From Algibacillus agarilyticus (GTDB taxonomy: Bacteria; Pseudomonadota; Gammaproteobacteria; Enterobacterales; Alteromonadaceae), in contig NZ_QMED01000009.1 of assembly GCF_003286125.1 (NCBI RefSeq), positions 102,624 to 166,623 of the forward strand: a stretch of DNA of 64,000 bases, in the 5' to 3' direction. A program made the position numbers and the translations under genes. Position 1 is the first letter of the stretch, and each line of letters starts with the position of its first letter. Below the pieces are notes generated by a model, which saw only the letters and a list, made by a program, of their open reading frames with translations, made no database searches and was not told the origin of the DNA. Shown one piece after another: positions 38,338-47,243 of the stretch.

Positions 38338-38515
38338 TATAGTCTTCTCGCTCAGGTTTTATGGTTCATTGTCAGCGCTTTCTCGCCCCAATCACATAGT
38401 AGAGCATATGCTCATCGGGTCTCGAAGCTTGACGGCTTTGCTTACATGGATGTAAGTACTTCGGTTTCGTCTGGAACTAGAAACCTGCCCCTAAAACCCG
38501 ATCGCTTTGACTATA
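38338..38515 (-). repeat. F3 modular repeat, copy D (178 bp)
   Basis: Starts TATAGTCTTCTCGCTCAGG and ends CGATCGCTTTGACTATA. It retains the AGCATATGCTC palindrome module and the GTTTCGTCTGGAACTAGAAAC module. F4-like fragments lie on both sides (GCCCGGCAGGCATAG at about 38321, TTTGTGTCTGTTCTGCA at about 38531), and an F6 repeat at about 38610-38632. Confidence 0.75.
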
Positions 38516-38646
38516 GCTTTGAAGGTTTATTTGTGTCTGTTCTGCATTATTGCCAGCAGGCTGCAGAAGCGGTGCCTAAATCAATTTAACTTCCCATTGG
38601 ATCCTGCTCCTTGAAGTCACTTGAGTATAAACACCTTAAAATCGGT

Positions 38647-39717
38647 TTATAACTCGATAGCTGAAATAGTGTAAGGCTTGCCATGGCCTTTATTTACAAT
38701 GCCTTTACCTTTCATTAAATCAAAATTAGAAATAACTAATTTGTCTTGGTAGACGATTAAATCAGCGGGTTGATCAATCTCACCATTAGCGCCATTGTTA
38801 TCACTATATTGCGCTAACAAACTAATTTTACCGCTGGCCGTGACTTTATAAATTTCATTTTTTAAAAAGCCGGCTAAGTAAACGTTATCTGCTTTATCAA
38901 TGGCTAATCCATCAATACCTACCGAGTTATCTAACTCTGCAAATACTGATTTTTCTACGACTTTACCTGCTTGATCTAAGCGTAATTTGTAGATAATAGC
39001 ATCGCCAAAGTCACCGACTAACAAATCACCTTTTGAATCAAAAACTAAGCCATCTAAACCAAACTGACGGCTCTTGTTTTCAGTTTGTCTTGAAAATATT
39101 AAGTGTTCAGATGTTAAGTCACTCGCCACTTTAACGTTTCTGTCGTTCTCTGAAAAACGGTATATACCACTACTCATATTAGCCGTTTTAGCTTTAGGTA
39201 GTCTTAATTGTGATACATACAAATTACCTTCTTGATAACGGACGCCATTAGGTGAGCTCATGCCTGTTGCAATTACTTCAGTGCTCGCAATTTTGTTACC
39301 ATTCAGTGTTACTTTTAATAAGCTCCCTTTATGACGACCTGCATTATCGCAAACATAAAGGCTACCATCGGGGGCATATGCTAATCCCATTGGTTGAGCA
39401 AAACCGTTCTTGGTTTTTATTTTACCGATTTCAGTGACAGAGCCATCAGCTGTCACGTTTAAAAGCATACCTTTTACTTTTTTGCTTGCGTAGTTAGGGC
39501 ACGATAGCGTTAAACTTGAATCGGGCGCGATAGCAAAAGCATCGGGGTTTGGACATGAGTCTGGTAAATTTGCGAATAACGTGGCTGGCTGCAAGTTTAT
39601 AGGAGCCTGTTGTTTAACGGCTGTTGGTGTTTGCTTGGCTGTACTGTCAGTTGTGGTAGAGCATGCTTGCAACAAACCAATAGCGGCTAATGAGATTAAT
39701 GTTAGTTTGGCTTTCAT
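38647..39717 (-). CDS. SMP-30/gluconolactonase-like beta-propeller lipoprotein
   Basis: A 356-residue lipoprotein (signal MKAKLTLISLAAIGLLQAC, cysteine 19), followed by a short Thr/Gln-rich linker and a six-bladed propeller. Blade strands repeat as MGLAYAPDGSLYVCDNAG, PNGVRYQEGNLYVSQL, LDGLVFDSKGDLLVGDFG, IDGLAIDKADNVYLAGF. SMP-30-like enzymes open sugar lactones; here the fold is clear but the metal ligands were not all located, so it may be a lactonase or a binding protein. GAGGAC stands before the ATG. Its place near sulfatase and glycosidase genes suggests sugar metabolism. Confidence 0.78.
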   Translation of the reverse strand: MKAKLTLISLAAIGLLQACSTTTDSTAKQTPTAVKQQAPINLQPATLFANLPDSCPNPDAFAIAPDSSLTLSCPNYASKKVKGMLLNVTADGSVTEIGKIKTKNGFAQPMGLAYAPDGSLYVCDNAGRHKGSLLKVTLNGNKIASTEVIATGMSSPNGVRYQEGNLYVSQLRLPKAKTANMSSGIYRFSENDRNVKVASDLTSEHLIFSRQTENKSRQFGLDGLVFDSKGDLLVGDFGDAIIYKLRLDQAGKVVEKSVFAELDNSVGIDGLAIDKADNVYLAGFLKNEIYKVTASGKISLLAQYSDNNGANGEIDQPADLIVYQDKLVISNFDLMKGKGIVNKGHGKPYTISAIEL

Positions 39718-39957
39718 GAGAGTCCTCTGTTAATTATATTTCCATCAACTTAAGATATGATGTTTATATTTACACCATCTAATAACCATAATTAAAATAA
39801 TGTTATCAATGTTAATGAGTTTGTTATGAGGACTTATTAAAAAATTAATGCAAATCAGGAGGTAGAACAGACACAGGTAAAACAGGTGATTTCTTGAGGA
39901 AACAAAAGAAAATTGAGGTGCAAAGAATAATCAAAATTGACGGCTCTTATACTCACT

Positions 39958-40427
39958 TATACTCAAGTCACTTCTACATGTTTTTTCATCATATCTATGC
40001 CGGACAGGCATCGTTAACAGTCTTGCCAGAAAAGCTAAATTCATCAATCAGACGTAATTTATGCGTATTTATAGTCAAAGCGATCGGGTTTTAGGGGCAG
40101 ATTTCTCGTTCCAGACGAAACCTCAGTTCTTAAATCCCTGTAAGCAAAGCCGTCAAAGCTACCGCGTCCTGCTCTCGCCCCTTACCTGCATCCATGCAGG
40201 CAAGCTTCGAGACGCTATGAGCATATGCTCTACTATGTGATTGGGGGGGGTGAGTAAGCGCTGTCAATGAACCATAAAACCTAAGCGAGAAGACTATAAA
40301 GCCATCACAGTGAATAAATAACATGAGCAACTAATTTATTTATCAAACACAATGTAGCCAAAATCAGTTAAATTTATCTTTTCTTAGATAGGCTGTCTGC
40401 GATGATCTTCTTAAATATAAATAGGCG
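39958..40427. repeat. nested relic: F5 RAYT flank split by F3 copy E
   Basis: 40029-40069 (AAAGCTAAATTCATCAATCAGACG...GCGTATT) and 40299-40404 (GTGAATAAATAACATGAGCA ... CTTAGATAGGCTGTCTGCGA) correspond to adjoining parts of the RAYT 3' flank at 62571-62715. Between them sits F3 copy E. An F6 copy (about 39958-39978) and an F4 half-unit (ATGCCGGACAGGCATCG, about 39997) lie just upstream. No gene. Confidence 0.7.
40070..40298 (+). repeat. F3 modular repeat, copy E (229 bp)
   Basis: TATAGTCAAAGCGATCGGG ... AGCGAGAAGACTATA. Contains the modules GTAAGCAAAGCCGTCAAAGC, CTGCATCCATGCAGGC and GAGCATATGCTCTAC, but is shortened before the right end compared with the 58065 copy. It interrupts an F5 relic. 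Confidence 0.8.
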
Positions 40428-42893
40428 TTATTTGCTCTGCGCATTATTTATCGGAACAACAAAAGCCGTGGACGTGTTAGCTTTACCGCCCATTAACGCT
40501 AAAAACAGATGAGTCGGCTTGCCTGATTGCATCAGTACTTGTGGACGTTCCATACGCTCAATGGTGGTTTCATGGGTGTAGTCCGTATTGGTTTTGTAAC
40601 CTAATAGAGGCTCACCCCAATTGATGCCATCATCTGATTCTAACAACAAACCTACGTGTGGATGAATTACGCCCATATCGCGCATGATCATTTGAAACTT
40701 ACCGTCGTGCTGAAAAATATAAGCATCTTCAACTTGTTTTTTTAGATAAGAAAAACTGACCAATGGATTTTTCTCATGTTTTTTATAGGGCCCTTCAATA
40801 TTATCAGCAATGGCTACGCCCATTTTTCGCATGTTGTCGTTGTATTTATCCCACGCTTTGTAATAAAGCCAATATTCACCATTTGGGTGTTGTAATAACG
40901 CGGGGTTAGTTGTTAAGTAACTGTCCCAATCTTTCGAGTTTTTACTAATATCAAGAATTGGATCATTTTGAACTCTTTTGTATGGACCATAAATATGATC
41001 GCTTAATGCTAAACCGATACGTTGAGTAGAAGCATGATGGCCGTCATAATCGCTCGCGCGAGCTAAGTTATTACCAATATAAAATAACGCGTATTGGTCA
41101 CCCACTTTTTGAATTGTTGGGTTATGAATGGTGTCGGCATCCCAATGTTCGCCACCTCGACCACTTAAGACTGTTCCTAAAGGTGTGTAAGGCCCTTCTG
41201 GTTGATCGGCTACCGCATGTGCTATTTCACTATGGGTTAACCAAGCGCCATGATCACCACGCCAGCGAGAGTAAAATAGATGATATTTGCCTTTTTCATC
41301 AACAATAGGTGACGCGCCCCAAATGTTCCAGTTGTCACGCTCGAGTATGCGTTGGCCTTTGTAAAGTTGTTTACTGAAGTCTGACTGAGTCACTTGCTCA
41401 TAATTAGGTGGTGTACTTTTGTGTGATGAGTGTTTTTTGCCACTAAAAAACGGCTTCGTTAATGGGTCATTAGTTTTTAACATGTTGTTAAACATTTTAT
41501 CGTCTAACTGCGCAATCACCTTCAGTAATTTGGGTTCAATTGTGTTAATTAAATTGGTTGTTTCTTCTGGGTCATTGCTTAAGTCGTAAAATTCATCACG
41601 GCCTTTATTAACAAAATCTTTCATTAATTTATATTTGCCGTCACTGTACATACGCATTCCACTAACCGATTGATGAAGAGTGCTATAGGCCGCATAGTAA
41701 TCGGTTGAAAGCACAGCATTACTGTTGAAGAAGGCTGTGGATTTATCGGTACCTCGTAATAAGGTATTTGCATCAGGTTTAGCTTCAACAAGGGATAATA
41801 AAGTTGGATACCAATCTAAGTTTGAGAATGAGGTTACGTTTTTAGCGCCTTGTGGAATATGTTTAGGCCAGCTAACAATCATCGGCACTTTAATCGAGTT
41901 ATCGTACATATTGGGTCGTTGGTTACTTGGAATATTTTTAGTCCCTTGAGTGTCGTTTTTTAACAGCCAATGACCATTACCTTTATGCCACATGCCATTG
42001 TGAGCCATGTTATAACCATGATCTGAGGTGAACACGACAAGCGTATTTTCTCGTAGTCCTAACTTATCTAATTGCGCCATTAATCGGCCTAAATTACGAT
42101 CAACACTGCGTACGCTAGATAAATAGTCTTTCATCATTTTTTTAGCGCGCGGCTTGTCTAAATTTGGGTAATCAGGGTGAGGTAATTTTATGTCTATATT
42201 TTCATATGGGGCCGCATCTTCAGGGGCTACAGGTAACCAATAGGTATGAGGGGCTCTGTAGTTTAAAGATAATGAAAATTTTCCATCTTTCTGACGCGTT
42301 AAAAAGTCAATGGCTTGGTCGGTTAATATATCAGCAGTTAAGCCTTGGTATTTTTTTTCAACGCCATTTGATTCTAAAATAGGGTCTTTCGTTGTTGTGC
42401 CTCCCGCGATAAAACCATGGAATTCATCATAGCCATAATGGGTAGGATGATGCTGGTTTAAATAGCCTAAATGCCATTTACCGACTAAGCCAGTATGGTA
42501 ACCCTTTTTTTGTAGTATTGATGGCCAGGTGACTAAATCTGGATTTAAGCCTAACTTGGGCTCTTTGCGGGTCAGTGATTTGTGTGTGGTATTTATCCAA
42601 TCATCAATATCAACTTCATAACCGTAACGAGAGGTTAATAAACCCGCACGAGAAGGGCTACAAACCGGTGTAGTGGTATAAGCATTTGGAAAATACATAC
42701 CTTCACTGGCAAGTTTGTCCATATTGGGGGTTATTGCTTGCTCATTTCCACTGTAACCCAAGGCCCACGGCGCTTGATCATCGGTATAAATAAATAAAAT
42801 ATTGGGAGATGTTGTTTTGTCAGACGAGTCAACAACTTGACTACAGCTGGTCATTATAAATAACGATAATAATACTAAGGCGATTTGTTTCAT
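40428..42893 (-). CDS. type I sulfatase fused to a beta-propeller glycosidase domain
   Basis: An 821-residue lipoprotein (signal ending IMTSC, cysteine 17). Residues about 29-470 are a formylglycine-dependent sulfatase: D38-D39 bind calcium, C78 in CSPSRAGLLTSRYG is the CxPSR signature whose Cys (or Ser) is converted to formylglycine, K139 and H141 lie in GKWHLGY, and D291-H292 in TSDHGYNMAHNG. After a linker (about 475-510) a second module of about 300 residues shows GH43/GH117-like blades (WNIWGASPIVDEKGKYHLFY, GRGGEHWDADTIH, RIGLALSDHIYGPYKR, MGVAIADNIEGPYKK), related to the free enzyme at 32336. It probably desulfates and cuts the same algal oligosaccharide. No sulfatase-maturing enzyme is in the window. 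Confidence 0.87.
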   Translation of the reverse strand: MKQIALVLLSLFIMTSCSQVVDSSDKTTSPNILFIYTDDQAPWALGYSGNEQAITPNMDKLASEGMYFPNAYTTTPVCSPSRAGLLTSRYGYEVDIDDWINTTHKSLTRKEPKLGLNPDLVTWPSILQKKGYHTGLVGKWHLGYLNQHHPTHYGYDEFHGFIAGGTTTKDPILESNGVEKKYQGLTADILTDQAIDFLTRQKDGKFSLSLNYRAPHTYWLPVAPEDAAPYENIDIKLPHPDYPNLDKPRAKKMMKDYLSSVRSVDRNLGRLMAQLDKLGLRENTLVVFTSDHGYNMAHNGMWHKGNGHWLLKNDTQGTKNIPSNQRPNMYDNSIKVPMIVSWPKHIPQGAKNVTSFSNLDWYPTLLSLVEAKPDANTLLRGTDKSTAFFNSNAVLSTDYYAAYSTLHQSVSGMRMYSDGKYKLMKDFVNKGRDEFYDLSNDPEETTNLINTIEPKLLKVIAQLDDKMFNNMLKTNDPLTKPFFSGKKHSSHKSTPPNYEQVTQSDFSKQLYKGQRILERDNWNIWGASPIVDEKGKYHLFYSRWRGDHGAWLTHSEIAHAVADQPEGPYTPLGTVLSGRGGEHWDADTIHNPTIQKVGDQYALFYIGNNLARASDYDGHHASTQRIGLALSDHIYGPYKRVQNDPILDISKNSKDWDSYLTTNPALLQHPNGEYWLYYKAWDKYNDNMRKMGVAIADNIEGPYKKHEKNPLVSFSYLKKQVEDAYIFQHDGKFQMIMRDMGVIHPHVGLLLESDDGINWGEPLLGYKTNTDYTHETTIERMERPQVLMQSGKPTHLFLALMGGKANTSTAFVVPINNAQSK

Positions 42894-43454
42894 TTTAATA
42901 TGCTCTAACTTATTTATAGGGGTTTTGATTTTGTAATTGAGATTAACGATTTTTTTTTCAAATATTTATATTATTCAATTTAACAATCAATAACTTAACT
43001 TTATGTAAATCACATTCAACTTTGTGAACCTTAAGCATTTATATCAATATGCTAAATCACAATAGTTTTATTAGCAAATAAATAAATTCATATACAAACA
43101 AAAAAGAAAGAAAAAGTAGAGTGCGGGAATTAAATAAATGTGTTAATTGGGTAGCGGCATTAATCCACGTTCCGACTTCAATTTAGAGCAACAGCTAAGT
43201 ATTAATGTGAGCTTCATTTTGTTTAGGGTGGTGGCAATCTTATTTAACGAATCCACACCCTACCCTGTAATGATTAACACAATAAAGAAATAAATCTGGC
43301 TGATCAGGTTGTTTTAATCATTTGCTCTTAAGTCGAGCGAAAACGAGATTGAAAAACCTGTGCGAAACGCTGTTGGACCAACAACGATCGCCAAACGAGT
43401 AACCGTTTAATTTTTGCCTTAATTAGCTAATTAATATATCAACCCACCAAACTA
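42894..43454. other. intergenic region upstream of the sulfatase gene
   Basis: No gene recognised. The first 250 bp are very AT-rich and should hold the sulfatase promoter. Near 43365-43385 the sequence GCTGTTGGACCAACAACG contains a short palindrome that could be an operator. This is speculative. Confidence 0.3.
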
Positions 43455-43496
43455 AAAAACGCCACCTCACCCTTTAACAAGATGAGTGGCGTTTTT
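43455..43496 (-). terminator. terminator of the GH16 gene (bidirectional shape)
   Basis: Stem AAAAACGCCAC(C)TCA / TGAGTGGCGTTTTT with one bulged base and T-runs in both directions, 40 bp after the GH16 stop on the minus strand. It separates the GH16 and sulfatase transcripts. Confidence 0.8.
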
Positions 43497-43535
43497 GTGT
43501 GTTTAAGCGCGTAGCTAAATTTTATTCAAACCGCT

Positions 43536-44609
43536 TTATTTACTTTCTGGTTGTTGCCAAACGCGAACATATTCAATTTCATAATCAACAACAGCGTCGT
43601 CTTTTTCACCTTCAGGGCTGTTCTTTTCTAAATCTTCTTTCGAATCGGGGTAACCACGCCATGGAAAGGCTTCAGAATCTAACCAAAGGTGCATGGCTTT
43701 ATCAATAACGTACCCTTTATCGCGGCCTTTCTTTTTGGCAAATTTTTCAACATCGTCACGCGATACATCAGAAACTAATTTACCATCAACAAAATAGCGA
43801 ATGCCTGTTTCTGTCCATTCAAAGCCATACGTGTGAAAGTCAGCTGCGACTCTAAAACCTAAATCTTTGGTCTCGGTGTACGTGACATTTTTACCGTTCT
43901 CGTGCCCAAACTTTGGATCCCAATCATGTATTGTCCACCATAAATCACGATCACGATGGGCTTGACCCTCGATTCGATGACTACCAAAATGCTCAAACAT
44001 ATCAAGTTCTAACTCTGTGTCATTTCGCTGACCATTAGGTTTTTCATGTCTTGTCATCCAAAATGCACTTGAAACTTCGGCATCTGCCGCTTTAGCGCGT
44101 ACTTCCATGTAACCATATTTAAATATTTTACGGTTAATAACAGCTGCTGTTGTAATATTACCGTATTGATATTTTACGTTATCTAAACCTTTTTCAGTTG
44201 TAAACGGAAAATCGGGTTCCCAGCGTGTTTCAAGCATGAGTTTGCCATCTTCTAAACGATAGTTTCGGCCCGAGAATTGTGCTGGTGCGCGCCCAATCCA
44301 AACTTCACGGTTGGGATGGTCAGGGTCTTTATAAACGGGTTTACCGTTTTCAAATTTACCCACAATAAACCAACGCTCTTCATTTAGGGTATCACCTTCA
44401 AATTCATCACTTACCTCGGTGTTTAAAACCCAACCACCGATGTTATCCGGATCTGAATGCGGTAAAACCGAAGTTTGATTTGTGGTTTTCTCTTGTGTTT
44501 CAGCACAACCTATTAATGATGCTAAAAGGCTTGTAACGCCTATAACGCTTAATAAACAAATCATTTTACCGAGTTGTTTTTGATGTTGTTTTAAATGAGT
44601 ATCACGCAT
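43536..44609 (-). CDS. GH16 family endo-glycosidase lipoprotein
   Basis: A 357-residue secreted enzyme with a lipoprotein signal (SLIGC, cysteine 35). The jelly-roll catalytic domain starts near WVLNTEVSDEFEGDTLNEERW, and the GH16 active site is ELELDMFEHFG, in which E201 is the nucleophile, D203 the assistant and E206 the acid/base. WFIVGKFENG, FKYGYMEVRAKA and FWMTR line the cleft. The sequence style is that of marine galactanases (agarase, porphyranase or related red-algal enzymes) rather than laminarinases, but the exact specificity is not readable. AAGG precedes the ATG at 44609; an internal ATG at 44564 is less likely. Confidence 0.88.
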   Translation of the reverse strand: MRDTHLKQHQKQLGKMICLLSVIGVTSLLASLIGCAETQEKTTNQTSVLPHSDPDNIGGWVLNTEVSDEFEGDTLNEERWFIVGKFENGKPVYKDPDHPNREVWIGRAPAQFSGRNYRLEDGKLMLETRWEPDFPFTTEKGLDNVKYQYGNITTAAVINRKIFKYGYMEVRAKAADAEVSSAFWMTRHEKPNGQRNDTELELDMFEHFGSHRIEGQAHRDRDLWWTIHDWDPKFGHENGKNVTYTETKDLGFRVAADFHTYGFEWTETGIRYFVDGKLVSDVSRDDVEKFAKKKGRDKGYVIDKAMHLWLDSEAFPWRGYPDSKEDLEKNSPEGEKDDAVVDYEIEYVRVWQQPESK

Positions 44610-44905
44610 ATATCCAAACCTTTATTAAATTGGTAAGACAACAAATTTTTAACTTTGCGCTTAGTCAGTTATTTAAAGCGCAAACTTATCCTAACAAAAT
44701 AATAACATAAACATATAATGTTTATATAGATACAATTTACAGTTTATTTACACTCAATGTACATCAACCTACTTTATATTCGGTTGATAATTAAAACAGG
44801 TACGTAATTACACTGTTTAAACGCTTAGAACAATTTTTACAAACTTGCTTATATGATGTACAAAGCAGAGGTGAATTTTTTGTGAATAAAGATACGGATA
44901 TATTA

Positions 44906-45170
44906 ATACCAATCCGTAATAATAAGTGCCCACTCAGCGAGCGTTTAAATGCGCTTAATCAAGGCGCTTGAATGAAAGAATAGTGGTGCTCTTTTGAGTT
45001 CGAGCAACACAGAGTAAGCGCATTTAAAACTCGCCTGAAAGGAATGCCCCAGCAGCTTTTGACCTACGTTATCGGTATTTGAAAGGGAACAACCATTCCT
45101 ACACACCGACGCCTTGTTCAAAAACCGCTGGATGCATTCTGAGAGAGCACTTATTTATATGAATTGGTAT
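44906..45170 (-). mobile_element. F1 MITE, copy 4 (265 bp)
   Basis: Minus orientation, ATACCAATCCGTAATAATAAG to GAATTGGTAT. It carries a 13-bp insertion near 44960 (AATCAAGGCGCTTG) that repeats part of the hairpin arm. It ends only 21 bp before the nucleotidyltransferase start codon, so it probably forms part of that gene's promoter or leader. Confidence 0.85.
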
Positions 45171-45191
45171 AACTTAAAGCGCGGTGTAAAA

Positions 45192-46064
45192 ATGGCAGTT
45201 AACGGCATAAACAACATAACCCAATATCAAATAAATACAGCGGTTAAACAAGAAATAATGGAACGTATTAAGCAGGCTGAAATAGAGCATGGCGTTAAAG
45301 TGCTTTATGCGATTGAATCGGGTAGTCGGGCGTGGGGGTTTTCTTCACCCAATAGCGATTATGACGTGCGTTTTGTTTATGCTCATCCAAAAGATTGGTA
45401 TTTATCGGTTAACCTAGAAGATAAACGAGATGTCATTGAGTACCCGATTACCGATGAAATAGATATCAACGGTTGGGATATACGCAAAGCGCTTAAACTA
45501 TTTTATAAATCGAACCCGACTATTATTGAGTGGTTATACTCCCCTATTATTTATATTGATAATAATCACTTTGCCCAGCAATTAAGGCAATTAGTTAATC
45601 CGGTATATTCACCGTCAAAAGGCATTTACCATTATCGCAATATGGCAAATTCTAATTACCGTGCGGTAAACAAAGACGAACGCGTGCCACTCAAAAAATA
45701 TTTTTATATATTGCGTGCTTTGCTATCCGTCCAGTGGATTGAAAAATTTCAATCGCCGGCCCCTGTCGAGTTTGAAAAATTACGCACGTTATTGGCCGAT
45801 GATCATGGTAATAATTGTGAGGGTAATAATCAGAGCAATAATAATGAGGTCGATAAAAATGAACTTAACACCACTATTTCGCATTTGCTTAACCGCAAGC
45901 AAATAAGCGAAGAGGTTGCATTAATACCGACTATACCCATTATGAATCAATTTATTGAAACAGAACTTAACCGTTTAAAAATTTATCAGGGTAAACAAGT
46001 CGATAAAACAATACGCTTTGACGAGCTCAACACGTTGTTTTTAGCTGTGCTTAATAAAAATTAA
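45192..46064 (+). CDS. RlaP-type predicted nucleotidyltransferase (polymerase-beta superfamily)
   Basis: A 291-residue protein. The active-site motif GSRAWGFSSPNSDYDVRFVYAHP at about 46-68 has the GS and DYD residues of the polymerase-beta fold. The following region (YLSVNLEDKRDVIEYPITDEIDINGWDIRKALKLFYKSNPTIIEWLYSPIIY) is that of the COG3541/RlaP family, some of whose members are linked to RNA repair. An Asn-rich insert (GNNCEGNNQSNNNEVDKNE, about 203-221) is unusual. The frame is open to 45114, but that part is F1 sequence; ATG 45192 gives the family-like start. Confidence 0.8.
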   Translation: MAVNGINNITQYQINTAVKQEIMERIKQAEIEHGVKVLYAIESGSRAWGFSSPNSDYDVRFVYAHPKDWYLSVNLEDKRDVIEYPITDEIDINGWDIRKALKLFYKSNPTIIEWLYSPIIYIDNNHFAQQLRQLVNPVYSPSKGIYHYRNMANSNYRAVNKDERVPLKKYFYILRALLSVQWIEKFQSPAPVEFEKLRTLLADDHGNNCEGNNQSNNNEVDKNELNTTISHLLNRKQISEEVALIPTIPIMNQFIETELNRLKIYQGKQVDKTIRFDELNTLFLAVLNKN

Positions 46065-46128
46065 ACACTGAGTAAATTGAGGGTCGGTATTTTATGTACT
46101 GTCCTTAAGCTTATTTTCCAAGTTGAGC

Positions 46129-46692
46129 CTAAGATTGAAATGTTCCACAATTTTTAACCGGCTGTTGTTTATCAAAAAATAATGTGACCTCGGCTATTTG
46201 CACGCCTAATTTATACATGGCGGTTTTATTCATCACGCGATATTGATCAAGCTGATACATCCAATCATCCATTGTTACTTCGATAACGTCATCATCTAAT
46301 TGAAGTAACAATTGGTATTCAAACTGAAAAGCGAAACCTTGATGCCGACCAATTGCTTGTCCAATAACATCTTCTGCCGTTCCTTGGTAATCGCCATTGG
46401 TTTGTTTAATCAACGCCCAGTTGCGGTATGTTACTTCACCATCGGCAAAATAAAAGGTTTCGGCTAACAATCCTTCATTGCCTTGCCAGCTTCCGTCTAT
46501 TTCAACACAAAACCGGCGTTGAACGTGATTGGTATAATCTTGAACGATACCCCAAGCAATGACGCGCCCACTAAAATAGGCTTTAACATCAAATGGTTTA
46601 TCAACTGCCTGATAATCATTTAATTGTGTAGTGCAACTTAATAATGATAAGCAGCTGATTAACAAAACAAAACGCATGACAAAAAATTTCAT
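46129..46692 (-). CDS. DUF3833 family lipoprotein
   Basis: A 187-residue lipoprotein (MKFFVMRFVLLISCLSLLSC, lipid cysteine 20), followed by the DUF3833 pattern DVKAYFSGRVIAWGIVQDYTNHVQRRFCVEIDGSW...LAETFYFADGEVTYRNW. Function unknown; it resembles lipocalin-like folds. ATG 46692 overlaps the upstream stop in ATGA, with AGGA in front, so translation is coupled. In marine gammaproteobacteria DUF3833 genes usually end a lipid-modifying operon with cyclopropane synthase-like genes, which are missing here. Confidence 0.82.
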   Translation of the reverse strand: MKFFVMRFVLLISCLSLLSCTTQLNDYQAVDKPFDVKAYFSGRVIAWGIVQDYTNHVQRRFCVEIDGSWQGNEGLLAETFYFADGEVTYRNWALIKQTNGDYQGTAEDVIGQAIGRHQGFAFQFEYQLLLQLDDDVIEVTMDDWMYQLDQYRVMNKTAMYKLGVQIAEVTLFFDKQQPVKNCGTFQS

Positions 46693-47231
46693 TGTGTTAT
46701 TCCTAATAAATCCGTTCTCAGTTCCGGTTGGCTGGTTTTTTCTGATAACCATATATCAAGAAATAAAGGCCCAAATGCAGGTTCTATAATTTGTCCTATA
46801 TAAACACCATTAAAATAAAATTCGGTGGTTCCATTCGTTAGTACTAAAGTGAGCGTGTCGCCAGATTCAATATCAGGCCAGATCTGATTTAATGTTTCAA
46901 GATAAGGGGTATATAGGCTTTCTTTTATATCGATATGTTGCCATTGCTCGACAGTGCGCTTAATCAAGTCTTTTTTAGAAATGTCAGCTAAATAGTTAAT
47001 CTCATAGATCAAATGTTCAAATTTAATATTAATGGGATAACGACCGGTTGTGGTTAATAATTTACTTTTGTATAAATCCCAAAATAAAATCGAAAACGTC
47101 GCTTCACCCATTTGAGTAAAGGCATGTTGTTCATAAACTTTATCAAGTGTTTTGTTATTATTTGCCAGTAACGTCGCTGATAAATTTAAAATGCAAAACC
47201 CGATTAACCAGTAGCATGATTTTTTAAACAT
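46689..47231 (-). CDS. chalcone isomerase-like family protein
   Basis: A 180-residue exported protein (signal to about residue 23) of the bacterial chalcone isomerase-like family, recognised by GEATFSILFWDLYKSKLLTTTGRYP and TEFYFNGVYIGQIIEPAFGPLFLDIWLSE. The bacterial members are thought to bind fatty acids or lipids rather than act on flavonoids. It lies 12 bp after the DUF2878 gene and overlaps the DUF3833 gene by four bases. Confidence 0.85.
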   Translation of the reverse strand: MFKKSCYWLIGFCILNLSATLLANNNKTLDKVYEQHAFTQMGEATFSILFWDLYKSKLLTTTGRYPINIKFEHLIYEINYLADISKKDLIKRTVEQWQHIDIKESLYTPYLETLNQIWPDIESGDTLTLVLTNGTTEFYFNGVYIGQIIEPAFGPLFLDIWLSEKTSQPELRTDLLGITQ

Positions 47232-47243
47232 ATGAATCCAATC

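Noticed and set aside
38275-38589. 104-codon frame
   Set aside because: Formed by F3 copy D and neighbouring repeat fragments; the same peptide pieces appear wherever F3 occurs.
39894-40094. 66-codon frame
   Set aside because: Crosses F6, F4 and F5 fragments and the start of F3 copy E; composite of repeats.
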